DNA of 64,000 bases from an uncultured Sphingomonadaceae bacterium (GCA_947493215.1 CANLQE010000003.1:62001-126000); one strand, 5' to 3'; shown: positions 1 through 7,089, counted from the stretch's first letter. Notes: generated by a model from the letters alone, not told the origin. Numbers and translations are program-made.

Positions 1-783
1 ATGCGCTCCATCATAGATTTTGTCTTTATGCTTTACTTTCCCGATATAAACAGGGTTCTGGAGAAGGTGGGTCAAAGTACCAGTCTTGAAATGGATGCCC
101 CCTGCGACCCGACCAGTCTTACAAACGCGGGTTCTGGTCCGGATATCTTTTGCGGCTAGTTCATCCACCAACTGCGGAACCGATTTGAGCTCAGCATAAC
201 GTTCAAAAACTAGTCGAACTGTTTCAGCTTCAGCGTCATTTACACGGAGCCGTCGCTCTTCGACATCATATCCGTAAGGAACACCGCCACCCATCCACAT
301 GCCCTTCTTCTTGGATGCTGCAACTTTGTCGCGGATGCGTTCGCCGGTTACCTCGCGCTCAAATTGGGCGAAGGAGAGAAGCACGTTAAGTGTCAGCCTT
401 CCCATACTGGTCGTGGTGTTGAAGGATTGGGTGACGCTGACGAAGCTCGCCTCGCTTTCATCCAGTATTTCTACAATTTTGGCGAAGTCTGCCAGTGCAC
501 GAGTGAGCCGGTCTACTTTATAGACAACTATGATATCGACTTTGCCTGCTTTCACATCATTAAGTAGCTGCACAAGGGCAGGCCGCTGCATATTGCCGCC
601 AGACCAGCCGCCATCGTCATAAAGCTCTGGAACTGCTTCCCAGCCTTCACTCGCTTGGCTCAATATATAGGCGGCGCAAGCTTCTCTCTGGGCATCGAGA
701 CTGTTGAAGTCTTGTTCCAGGCCATCTTCGGTCGATTTACGAGTGTAAATGGCACATCGCTTGCGTTTGGCGCGCTCAACCAT
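1..783 (-). CDS. Large serine recombinase, 3' end beyond the window
   Basis: Site-specific recombinase of the resolvase/invertase family. The frame is open from an ATG at 783 to the window edge, giving 261 residues with no stop. The N-terminal catalytic domain starts with AIYTRKSTEDG, where Ser17 is the expected nucleophile, followed by the YKVDRLTR and FAQFEREVTGERIRDK motifs of the catalytic core. From about residue 150 the recombinase domain follows (GGVPYGYDVEERRL, then LLQNPVYIGKVKHK). The zinc-ribbon and coiled-coil part usual for large serine recombinases would lie outside the window. Its start overlaps the end of the DUF2924 gene by 8 bp, so the two are probably translationally coupled. 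No attachment-site duplication or cargo could be identified. Confidence 0.9.
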   Translation of the reverse strand, partial: MVERAKRKRCAIYTRKSTEDGLEQDFNSLDAQREACAAYILSQASEGWEAVPELYDDGGWSGGNMQRPALVQLLNDVKAGKVDIIVVYKVDRLTRALADFAKIVEILDESEASFVSVTQSFNTTTSMGRLTLNVLLSFAQFEREVTGERIRDKVAASKKKGMWMGGGVPYGYDVEERRLRVNDAEAETVRLVFERYAELKSVPQLVDELAAKDIRTRTRVCKTGRVAGGIHFKTGTLTHLLQNPVYIGKVKHKDKIYDGAH

Positions 784-1234
784 TGGCAGCTACTCTGGGT
801 TTATAGCCACTTCGCTTTTTCAAACCGAAGAAGCGAGGACCGGACCAATGCGCTCCAGTAATCTCTCGAGCGATGTGACTGAGGCTTGTATAACTTCGAC
901 CTTCAAATTCAAAGCCGTTGTCGGAAACCAGCACATGATAGCTTTTGCCATTCCACGACCTGACCAGCCTTGTTCCCGTCTTCAGCGAGATCGCATGCAT
1001 GTGACCAGCTTTACCGGTTCGTTCGACGCGTTTGCGAAGCTGCCCGATCTCTCGTTTTGTGGCACCAGTCAGGCTGCCATGAACACGTTCCTGCAGCCGG
1101 TTTGCGATACCGCGCCGAAGCAGGTCCGGCCCGATATCAGGTGCGGGTGACTTGAACGTATCGCGCCAGGCAGACCGCAACTGGGCAGGAGTCATGGTCG
1201 CAAGTTCCTCCAATTGAGTGACGAGCGCAGTCAT
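776..1234 (-). CDS. DUF2924 family protein
   Basis: A 152-residue protein that matches the DUF2924 family by its overall pattern: an N-terminal helical part with RSAWRDTFKSPAP and DLLRRGIANRLQE, then a short beta-rich C-terminal part with GTRLVRSWNGKSYHVLV and GRSYTSLSHIAREITG. The family has no established biochemical function, but it is regularly found next to large serine recombinases in alphaproteobacteria, as here. The C-terminal segment resembles a small DNA-binding fold, so a directionality or accessory role for the recombinase is possible; that is inference. The gene overlaps its neighbours on both sides (8 bp with the recombinase, 4 bp ATGA with the DUF3489 gene), which argues for a single operon. 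Confidence 0.88.
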   Translation of the reverse strand: MTALVTQLEELATMTPAQLRSAWRDTFKSPAPDIGPDLLRRGIANRLQERVHGSLTGATKREIGQLRKRVERTGKAGHMHAISLKTGTRLVRSWNGKSYHVLVSDNGFEFEGRSYTSLSHIAREITGAHWSGPRFFGLKKRSGYKPRVAANG

Positions 1235-1473
1235 GCCGCACCTTTGGTATCTTTGTCGCCTGGGCTTTGTGTGATGCGATAGGTTGTGCCATCTTCACTG
1301 CGCTGTTCTCGTGCTAGCATATAACCCTTCTTGCGTAGGCTTGTCAGGAAAGCGCGGATGCTGTGTTGCTGCCAGTTCGTTGTTTTGCAAATCTCGGAGA
1401 GAGTAGCACCTTTTGTTCGCGACAGCAGCGTAATGACTTTTGATGATTTGGTTTGTGGTTTTGTGTTCGCCAT
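1231..1473 (-). CDS. DUF3489 family winged-helix-like protein
   Basis: A basic 80-residue protein recognised as DUF3489. The sequence KVITLLSRTKGATLSEICKT, then WQQHSIRAFLTSLRKKGY and GTTYRI, reads as a small winged helix-turn-helix: a first helix, the ATLSEI turn and recognition helix, and a beta wing around EDGTTYRI. It is the first gene of the DUF3489-DUF2924-recombinase set and overlaps the second by 4 bp. The ATG is preceded by GGAG at a suitable distance. A DNA-binding accessory or autoregulatory role is likely from the fold but unproven. Confidence 0.85.
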   Translation of the reverse strand: MANTKPQTKSSKVITLLSRTKGATLSEICKTTNWQQHSIRAFLTSLRKKGYMLAREQRSEDGTTYRITQSPGDKDTKGAA

Positions 1474-1491
1474 TTTTGGGTCTCCAGTTTG

Positions 1492-1510
1492 GCGCTGGAC
1501 CTTCCAGCGC
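1492..1510. promoter_or_regulatory. Perfect palindrome before the recombinase module
   Basis: GCGCTGG, five bases, CCAGCGC: a perfect 7-bp inverted repeat 18 bp upstream of the DUF3489 start and just upstream of its ribosome binding site. It could be an operator for the small winged-helix protein, a leader hairpin or a recombinase site; the sequence alone does not decide. Confidence 0.4.
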
Positions 1511-1665
1511 TTCCACTGACCCGAGCCGCGGATCGCTTGTGAGGCGGGCGGCTTGTCGCATCGATAGTTACGACACTAACGACAATGCTCGAACAAACAC
1601 CGAAGTCCAGTGGCTTGTCTGCATATTTGAGAAAGCTGCATGTGGACTTCTAGCCAAAGTCGAGC

Positions 1666-1893
1666 ATGGTTTGGCGCATGGCAAACGATGACGAAATTGA
1701 TCCGGTAAAGGTACAAACGGGGTTGTTTGCACTGATAACCGCGCGGCTCGAAGATGCGCATGAATTTGCTGTCAAAGGGCAATCTGAGAACGCAAATGCC
1801 GAACAAGCGGCCGGTTACGTCGGCGACATCATATCAAATTTGGATGAAATTTATGTCCAACTGAATGCCATAGAGTTGATCAAAAATCTGTAA
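1666..1893 (+). CDS. Small conserved protein of unknown function (paralogue 1)
   Basis: I do not recognise this 75-residue protein. It aligns without gaps to the product at 33534, with about 45 of 75 identical residues. The strongest block is LFALITARLEDAHEFAVKGQS. Within that block many nucleotide differences between the copies fall at third codon positions (GAC/GAT, GAA/GAG, CCG/CCA, CAA/CAG), which is the pattern of selection on a protein. It is acidic and predicted helical, with no signal peptide or membrane segment. A second ATG four codons later (residue 5) may be the real start; neither has a clear ribosome binding site. No operon partner is visible. Confidence 0.6.
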   Translation: MVWRMANDDEIDPVKVQTGLFALITARLEDAHEFAVKGQSENANAEQAAGYVGDIISNLDEIYVQLNAIELIKNL

Positions 1894-1898
1894 CACGT

Positions 1899-1929
1899 AA
1901 TGTCTGCTTTATCCCGAAAGCGGACACTA
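1899..1929. repeat. Intergenic palindromic repeat (TGTCYGC family)
   Basis: AATGTCTGCTTTATCCCG followed by AAAGCGGACACTA. Arms TGTCtGCTTT and AAAGCGGACA form an imperfect hairpin. It is one member of a family scattered through the window and lies between the orphan gene and the convergent Rieske gene. Confidence 0.65.
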
Positions 1930-1945
1930 GAAATTGACTGAAATG

Positions 1946-3316
1946 TCAATCCATACTCATATAGGCGTCGAGTGTCTGATGAAAATGCCGGATTCGGCTT
2001 TCCTGATAGTTGGCAAGGGTGGTTCCCTTTTTCTTTGTTGCCCGTAGCCCTCGCTGGATACGGCGCAAATTGTCGGTGTCCTGATCGACAATCATAGCTG
2101 TAGAACCCATTTCCGTGGCCTTCGCCCAATCCTCATCTTCTTCGAGCCAAGTCATTTTGGCAGGTTCCGGATGCGATCCGTCAGGATTTTTCGGAAAATA
2201 GTAGAAAAACTCCATGATCGATTTTTCCGGATTGTCTCCGAGCGGCCGAAAGCGGTAGCCGACCGAAAGGCCAACCCCGCCATAGGGAACAAAATTCGGA
2301 AACAACGTATACTGAATGAGATCAACCGCGACTGCATCCGACAGGTTAGAAGTGTCTTGCCGGGTTGAATTGGATATCCGCTCCCGCGCCGTGCGGGCGA
2401 TGCGATCGCGAAGCGTTTCACCTTCTGCGAGTGGATTTCCCGTCGCATAAAAAGGAATATCACGTTCGACTGCCTCACGCGATTTTTCTGGATTGATGTT
2501 TGACCGGGAGGGGCTGGGTACGCCCATGGCACTGATCATCCTGTTTACATGACGCACACCTTCATAGGTATCATATTGGGTGTTGCTGTCGCCATAATAG
2601 GGAACGGTCTGCGAATGTGCGACCGGAACATGATAAGCTTCGGCAAAGGCCTCGAAAACCAGCTTCCAGTTACATGGCATGACCTTGGCCACGTGCATTC
2701 CCATATAGCGGTCTTCCAGTTCAAACTCGCTGAAATGGTCAGGCAAAATTTCAAGATAGCTTTCCAGTGATTCACAATTTTCATCGAAATTGACGAACAC
2801 AAACCCACCCCAAAGGCCCACTTTTGCCTCTGGCAGATTGAACTTTGCCTTGTCGACATGCTTGAAATCCCAATCCCCGGGAATAGTCTTGAGCTTTCCA
2901 TCCAGTCCCCAAGTCCAACCATGAAATGGACATTGCAGTTTCTGAATACACCCACCACTCTTTCTTAGCTGTGTACCGCGATGGAGGCAGCTATTCACAT
3001 AAGCGCGGATACTGTCGTCACTTTCGCGAACAACAATAAGAGAGTCATGACCGATTTCATAGACAATATGATCCCCGACATTCGGGATCTCCTCCAGCCG
3101 ACAGGCGACTTGCCAGGTCTTGCGCCAGACTTTCTCCACCTCCAGGTCGTGCCATTCCTTGCTGTAGTAGCGTTCGATCGGAATATCCTCATCACCCATA
3201 TCGACGCGCGATTCCGCCCGCATATGCGCTGGCGGTGCGATTCTATCCTGACCGTAAATATCCTGCAGAGAAGGTTGTGGGCGTTCGGCCGGGGGAGCGA
3301 GTGTCTTGGTCATCAT
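1946..3316 (-). CDS. Rieske non-heme iron oxygenase, alpha subunit
   Basis: Terminal oxygenase of an aromatic-ring-hydroxylating dioxygenase or related Rieske monooxygenase, 456 residues. The Rieske [2Fe-2S] motif is complete: Cys110-x-His112 (CLHRG) and Cys129-x2-His132 (CPFHGW). The catalytic domain has the mononuclear-iron motif EAFAEAYHVPVAHSQT and a late Asp in IVDQDTDN. The start is the ATG at 3316, preceded by AGGAAG; a longer TTG reading overlaps the upstream gene and has no better support. It lies directly downstream of the SRPBCC gene and is divergent from a TetR regulator. No beta subunit, ferredoxin or reductase lies nearby, so electron supply must come from elsewhere. The substrate cannot be told from sequence. 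Confidence 0.92.
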   Translation of the reverse strand: MMTKTLAPPAERPQPSLQDIYGQDRIAPPAHMRAESRVDMGDEDIPIERYYSKEWHDLEVEKVWRKTWQVACRLEEIPNVGDHIVYEIGHDSLIVVRESDDSIRAYVNSCLHRGTQLRKSGGCIQKLQCPFHGWTWGLDGKLKTIPGDWDFKHVDKAKFNLPEAKVGLWGGFVFVNFDENCESLESYLEILPDHFSEFELEDRYMGMHVAKVMPCNWKLVFEAFAEAYHVPVAHSQTVPYYGDSNTQYDTYEGVRHVNRMISAMGVPSPSRSNINPEKSREAVERDIPFYATGNPLAEGETLRDRIARTARERISNSTRQDTSNLSDAVAVDLIQYTLFPNFVPYGGVGLSVGYRFRPLGDNPEKSIMEFFYYFPKNPDGSHPEPAKMTWLEEDEDWAKATEMGSTAMIVDQDTDNLRRIQRGLRATKKKGTTLANYQESRIRHFHQTLDAYMSMD

Positions 3317-3345
3317 AACTTCCTGATCAGTGGTGAAAAATACGG

Positions 3346-3768
3346 TCAAATGCCCAGCTGTTTTCGAATGCCTTTCAATCCGCTGGTGTAGAGATCCAGA
3401 GCAACCTTTTTGGCTTGGTCAACATCGCCAACCGGTTCGAATGTCGATTGCCAATTCACCATGCATCGATTGTCTGGCAGTTTCGTAACCTTGGCGATCG
3501 CAAAATAATCCTTGAATGGCAGCGGGGTTTGATTGTCCATGGAATAGCCAATGCGCATGGCCGCAGCATCGAAAATCTCGAGCTTCTCGCGGACGAGCCC
3601 GACACTGCTGGTGATGATACGAACAGCACCTATGCCCGTGCCGTCCATCTCAATATGTAAAATGCTTCCAGGTGGCGCCCATTTGTCAAGGCCGGAAAAA
3701 TCGGAAATGAAAGCCCAAACCTCTGTTGCCGAGGCATTGATGATTTCCTCGTGATCCATACTCGCCAT
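3346..3768 (-). CDS. SRPBCC family protein (polyketide-cyclase/START-like)
   Basis: A 140-residue single-domain protein of the SRPBCC superfamily, whose members bind hydrophobic ligands in a helix-grip fold. Typical family features are the N-terminal INASATEVWAFISDFSGLDKWAP, the central GAVRIITSSVGLVREKLE and the FEPVGD strand near the C-terminus. An AGGAG precedes the ATG at 3768. It is the first gene of a two-gene operon with the Rieske oxygenase, so a role in binding or turning over the same hydrophobic substrate is plausible. It shares a divergent promoter region with the TetR regulator. Confidence 0.85.
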   Translation of the reverse strand: MASMDHEEIINASATEVWAFISDFSGLDKWAPPGSILHIEMDGTGIGAVRIITSSVGLVREKLEIFDAAAMRIGYSMDNQTPLPFKDYFAIAKVTKLPDNRCMVNWQSTFEPVGDVDQAKKVALDLYTSGLKGIRKQLGI

Positions 3769-3845
3769 GTTAATCTCCTGGGCCTCAATTGCGTTCGGGG
3801 GTCAGCGTGATCCAGATTTCTCTTGAATCATTTAGTCATTCATTT

Positions 3846-3867
3846 ACAAACAAACTGGTCTGTATGT
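3846..3867. promoter_or_regulatory. Likely TetR operator in the divergent promoter region
   Basis: The 22 bp read ACA-N-ACA-N-AC-N2-GT-N-TGT-N-TGT, a symmetrical site with 16 of 22 positions matching their mirror image. It lies 22 bp before the TetR start, between the TetR gene and the divergent SRPBCC/Rieske operon, so binding could control both directions. Assignment to this TetR protein is inference. Confidence 0.55.
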
Positions 3868-3889
3868 TTTAGAGAGTCAAGAGGCAATT

Positions 3890-4513
3890 ATGGCAACGAC
3901 CAGTAGATTGACAACTGAGAGGGTTCCAAACGTTCGGCGGAGTGAAGTTATGCGGACGCGCCTACTTGACGCCACAATCTACGTCATTGCATCGGATGGC
4001 TGGACAAATGCCAGCACGGCGAAGATTTGCGAAAAAGCGGGAGTTTCACGCGGTGCGCAGACTCATCACTTCCCAACGCGCAACGATCTGATGCTTGCCG
4101 CAGTCAGCGAAAATTCCGAACGCTACAAGCGTCGGATCGAGTCAGAAAACACCGGGCTGGCCGAACGGGGGGATCCGTTTCGAAACTATCTGAAACTCCT
4201 TTGGGATGCCTGCTTTGAAGAGGAGTTTGTTAAGAGCTGGCTGGAGGTCATGATGGCAGCACGCACAGATGCGGAACTCATTGAGGTTGTCCAAAAGCTC
4301 GACGCGGCGGCGATGAAATTCATGCGGGAAGCCACACAATCTATAGCTGAAGAGGAATATTCTGGTGGGGAAGCCGCCGATATAATTGAACTCAGCGTCA
4401 TGTTGCTACGCGGTATGATTATCCAGAACGGTATCCACCAAAATCGCGATCATTTGCGCCGTCTCTTTGATAAATGGTTGGACCTAGTCATCAGTCTTTT
4501 GACGAAGAGGTAA
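3890..4513 (+). CDS. TetR/AcrR family transcriptional regulator
   Basis: A 207-residue regulator. The N-terminal helix-turn-helix is clear: RTRLLDATIYVIASDGW, then STAKICEKAGVSRGAQTHHFPTRNDL, in which the last part is the recognition helix and the typical aromatic/His turn. The C-terminal half (residues about 75-207) is the variable ligand-binding and dimerisation domain. It diverges from the SRPBCC and Rieske genes and is probably their repressor, released by the oxygenase substrate or a related compound. AGAGG lies before the ATG. Confidence 0.9.
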   Translation: MATTSRLTTERVPNVRRSEVMRTRLLDATIYVIASDGWTNASTAKICEKAGVSRGAQTHHFPTRNDLMLAAVSENSERYKRRIESENTGLAERGDPFRNYLKLLWDACFEEEFVKSWLEVMMAARTDAELIEVVQKLDAAAMKFMREATQSIAEEEYSGGEAADIIELSVMLLRGMIIQNGIHQNRDHLRRLFDKWLDLVISLLTKR

Positions 4514-4550
4514 CTTTTCCTCGATTTATGCGATTTCATGAATGCTGCCA

Positions 4551-4582
4551 ATTTCCGCTTTTGCGCCCATAACAGACACTAG
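4551..4582. repeat. Intergenic palindromic repeat (TGTCCGC family)
   Basis: ATTTCCGCTTTTGCGCCCA followed by TAACAGACACTAG. A diverged member of the repeat family, at the convergent ends of the TetR and LysR genes. Confidence 0.6.
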
Positions 4583-4598
4583 CCTGTGTATGCTTTAT

Positions 4599-4641
4599 CC
4601 CGGTCGCTTGAGACGTTAGATTAATGTCTCAAGCGACCGGG
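4599..4641. terminator. Strong hairpin at convergent TetR/LysR ends
   Basis: Arms CCCGGTCGCTTGAGAC and GTCTCAAGCGACCGGG are perfectly complementary over 16 bp, with further pairing into the loop. The left arm and loop cover the LysR stop codon and its last sense codons are in the right arm. On the plus strand it is followed by TTATTTCT, a weak T-rich tail. A bidirectional terminator is the simplest reading. Confidence 0.6.
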
Positions 4642-5515
4642 TTATTTCTGCCACAAACTTCTTCAACCTTGCGGTCTGTCGGTTAGCAGGCGCATAGGCG
4701 ATATTGACCTGCAGATCTGGTGCACGCCAGTCAGGCAAAGCATTCAGAAGATTGCCATCGGCGAGATCCTGATGAACGAGCCATTCCGGCATAACCGCCA
4801 CAGAATGGCCGGAGAGAATGGATCTATGGGCGGCAAATATATTGTTCGTAGTAAAGGAAACCGCAGGCTTGAAAGCTTTCTTCGATCCCGTCCTATCGGT
4901 CAAAGGAATATGACCGCCTTCAAATGGTGCCAAGGCCGCAAACGGTAACCTGGCTAACGATTCAGGAGAATGCTGTGCATTTTTAGCGAGGAGCCGCGGC
5001 GAGGCCACAATTATCCGTTTTACCGATATGACCGGTTTAACAATGAGCGTTTCATCAGGCACCGGCCCGACCTTGATCCACAGATCACATCCTAATTCGG
5101 AAAATTTGATATCTCCATCTTCCAATATCCAGTCGATTTGGACATCTGGGAAATTTATCTGAAACGCAGCCGCCGCATCTGACAACAGCTTTTGTCCGAG
5201 CGCGACAGGCGCGACCACACGAACGGGACCTCGCATCACCTCGGCTTCATCCGCAAAAGTTTCGACAAGCAGCGACCAGCTCACAAGCTGCGCTCTGGCT
5301 TTTTCAAGGCAAACTTCCCCTGCTGATGTCAGCGCCAGGCTATGGGTCGTCCTCGTAATCAACTGGATGCCGAGACGGTCTTCCAGATCAGACAGTTGCC
5401 GGCTGGCCGATGCCTGGGAAAGGCCCAAATCTCTTGCAGCCGCGCTGATTGAGCCCCGTTCGGCAATGCGAACAAATGTTTCCAGCAATGTCAAACGGTC
5501 CAGACTCTTGCTCAT
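4616..5515 (-). CDS. LysR family transcriptional regulator
   Basis: A 299-residue LysR-type regulator. The N-terminal winged helix is typical: LTLLETFVRIAERGSISAAARDLGLSQASASRQLSDLEDRLGIQL. The effector domain follows from about residue 90 (GPVRVVAPVALGQKLLSDA). It is divergent from the aldo/keto reductase with about 107 bp between starts and is likely to control it. The start codon has no Shine-Dalgarno; a TATTAT box ends 11 bp before the ATG, so the message may be nearly leaderless. The last codons lie inside a perfect hairpin. Confidence 0.92.
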   Translation of the reverse strand: MSKSLDRLTLLETFVRIAERGSISAAARDLGLSQASASRQLSDLEDRLGIQLITRTTHSLALTSAGEVCLEKARAQLVSWSLLVETFADEAEVMRGPVRVVAPVALGQKLLSDAAAAFQINFPDVQIDWILEDGDIKFSELGCDLWIKVGPVPDETLIVKPVISVKRIIVASPRLLAKNAQHSPESLARLPFAALAPFEGGHIPLTDRTGSKKAFKPAVSFTTNNIFAAHRSILSGHSVAVMPEWLVHQDLADGNLLNALPDWRAPDLQVNIAYAPANRQTARLKKFVAEITRSLETLI

Positions 5516-5622
5516 ACGTATTACGTATAATAGTTACCTGTATTCTCTGTATACCAAATAATCTCTTCGTCCGTCATTACTCCTCTATCGGCCGCTGCAG
5601 GCCATTTGACAGACAGGAGATA

Positions 5623-6402
5623 ATGATGACAAATTCCAATGCACTTAGTTTTGAACTTGAGGGTCAAACCACCGTCAATCGGCTGGGCTATGGCGCCATG
5701 CGCCTGACCGGTCAGCCCGGTAATTTCGGTCCCTATGCGGATTGGGAGGCAGGCAAAGCCCTGTTGCGTCACGCTCTCAATTCCGGCGTGAATTTCTTTG
5801 ACAGTGCGCGTTCTTACGGGCCGCTGACAGCAGATCAAATCGTCGGGGAAGCGTTAGAGGGCAGCAAGGCTTTCATCGCAACCAAGGGCGGCATCGACAA
5901 ACCGGCTGCGAACAGGATCACCGTTGATGGATCGCGAGACACTTTGTTCCGGGAAATTGATCAGGCCCTGGCCAACCTGCGCAGAGACCAGATCGATTTG
6001 TTCCAGCTTCATCGCATTGATCCCAACATACCGGTTGAACGGTCGGTAGCGGCATTGGCTGAGGCCAGAGCAGACGGGCGTATCAAGCATATTGGCCTAT
6101 CGAATGTGAACAGAGAAGAGCTGGATCGTGCGCTGACAGTCGCTCCGATTGCCAGTGTCCAGAACCGGTTCAATATGGCCGAGACTGAGCAAGATGATCT
6201 GGTCGATTATACCGCCGAAAAAGGTATCGCCTTCATTCCCTATGGACCGCTTGGTGCCAATCCTATGCAACAAGGCGCAAAGCTGGAACCGCGCGCGGCA
6301 TTGGCCTGGCTGCTGAAACGCTCTCCCAACATCATTGTTATTCCAGGTACAACATCGATTAATCATCTGAACCAGAATATTAGCGCCCTGGAACTGATAT
6401 GA
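5623..6402 (+). CDS. Aldo/keto reductase
   Basis: NAD(P)H-dependent oxidoreductase of the AKR superfamily, 259 residues, slightly short for the family. The catalytic tetrad is visible: Asp and Tyr in FFDSARSYG, Lys in ATKGG and His in LHRID. The cofactor-binding C-terminal part includes NIIVIPGTTS. The ATG at 5623 (a second ATG follows at once) is preceded by CAGGAGATA; a longer reading runs into the LysR promoter and is unlikely. Its stop overlaps the next small gene by 4 bp (ATGA). The substrate is unknown. Confidence 0.9.
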   Translation: MMTNSNALSFELEGQTTVNRLGYGAMRLTGQPGNFGPYADWEAGKALLRHALNSGVNFFDSARSYGPLTADQIVGEALEGSKAFIATKGGIDKPAANRITVDGSRDTLFREIDQALANLRRDQIDLFQLHRIDPNIPVERSVAALAEARADGRIKHIGLSNVNREELDRALTVAPIASVQNRFNMAETEQDDLVDYTAEKGIAFIPYGPLGANPMQQGAKLEPRAALAWLLKRSPNIIVIPGTTSINHLNQNISALELI

Positions 6403-6635
6403 AAATCGGGACAGGCGTCTCTGCGAAAGCTGAAAGGCAAGGCGGCAAAACCCGCCTTGCCTTTCGAACCTGGATGGGGGTTTATCCGGTTTTGACCGTT
6501 ATTGCGGTGGTCTTGGATCCGTTTCTAAACGATTTGCCAATTCCAATTCGAACGATGGTGATGAGTATCCTAATGGTGCCCATCATGGTCTTCTGGATAA
6601 TGCCAGTAATTTTCAGAATTGGAACTAAGTCTTAA
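6399..6635 (+). CDS. Small inner-membrane protein
   Basis: A 78-residue protein with two hydrophobic segments, about residues 24-42 (FRTWMGVYPVLTVIAVVL) and 50-72 (IRTMVMSILMVPIMVFWIMPV). The pattern WxGVYPxLTxIAxxLxPxLxxLPxPxRT resembles the membrane tail of proteins carrying antibiotic-biosynthesis-monooxygenase domains, here without that domain. It is coupled to the aldo/keto reductase by a 4-bp overlap. No function can be assigned. Confidence 0.7.
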   Translation: MKIGTGVSAKAERQGGKTRLAFRTWMGVYPVLTVIAVVLDPFLNDLPIPIRTMVMSILMVPIMVFWIMPVIFRIGTKS

Positions 6636-6700
6636 TGTCCGCTTTTGCGCCCAAAGCAGACCCTGGCGTTGTGGCTGCTATATCCCGATAGCGGGCAGCT
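6634..6700. repeat. Double intergenic palindromic repeat
   Basis: Two palindromes in tandem: AATGTCCGCTTTTGCGCCC plus AAAGCAGACCC (6634-6664), then GCTGCTATATCCCGATAGCGGGCAGC-like arms (6674-6700). It follows the small membrane gene and faces a gene on the other strand, a position that fits a bidirectional terminator. Confidence 0.6.
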
Positions 6701-6709
6701 CGACAAATT

Positions 6710-6955
6710 TCACCAAAGTGGCTCGCTACATTTTGGGCAATAACGAACCGGCCAGGGATAGAAGATCCAATATCTCCCTTTCGTAACAAACCAATGGCCA
6801 CAAGGGCGTTTTGAAGAAGAAAGTACTGTTGCCAAAACCGCCGAAGCTAAAGCGGTCCATAGCAAAATTTCACGGTAGGGGCTCTGAAAGAAAAATGCGA
6901 TCGGAAACATAAAGCACAAACAGTAGAAAAAGGGTATCAATCGAACGAGTTTCAT
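6710..6955 (-). CDS. Hypothetical small membrane protein with C-terminal Cys motif
   Basis: About 81 residues from the ATG at 6955; an upstream GTG would give 100. I do not recognise it. It has two hydrophobic segments (LIPFFYCLCFMFPIAFFF and ILLWTALASAVLATVL) and a cytosolic-looking tail with CGHW and YCPKCSEP, which could form a small zinc ribbon (C-x-H plus C-x2-C). The ribosome binding site is weak. It is flanked by intergenic repeats on both sides and has no operon partner. Confidence 0.5.
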   Translation of the reverse strand: MKLVRLIPFFYCLCFMFPIAFFFQSPYREILLWTALASAVLATVLSSSKRPCGHWFVTKGRYWIFYPWPVRYCPKCSEPLW

Positions 6956-7022
6956 TAAGCTGCCATTTGTTATGCAATGTAACAAAGCTAGCTCATATGT
7001 GGGTACGTTCACAGCAAATTCT

Positions 7023-7055
7023 AATGTCCGCTTTTGCGCCCATAGCGGACACTAG
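7023..7055. repeat. Intergenic palindromic repeat (TGTCCGC family)
   Basis: AATGTCCGCTTTTGCGCCC followed by ATAGCGGACACTAG. The best-preserved member: TGTCCGCT and AGCGGACA are perfect arms. It separates the small membrane gene from the end of the SulP operon. Confidence 0.75.
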
Positions 7056-7089
7056 GTACCCGATTGAGATTAATAGGGATCACTTTCAA

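Larger units (their letters stand above)
1636..1929 (+). repeat. ~295-bp dispersed repeat, copy 1 (with orphan gene)
   Basis: The stretch from CTGCATGTGGA through the orphan gene to the TGTCTGCTTTATCCCG palindrome aligns almost without gaps with 33504-33799. Shared landmarks are the upstream AAAGTCGAGCATGG, the coding region of exactly 225 bp between start and stop position, and the downstream palindrome. The two copies are well diverged, so the duplication is old. Confidence 0.75.
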
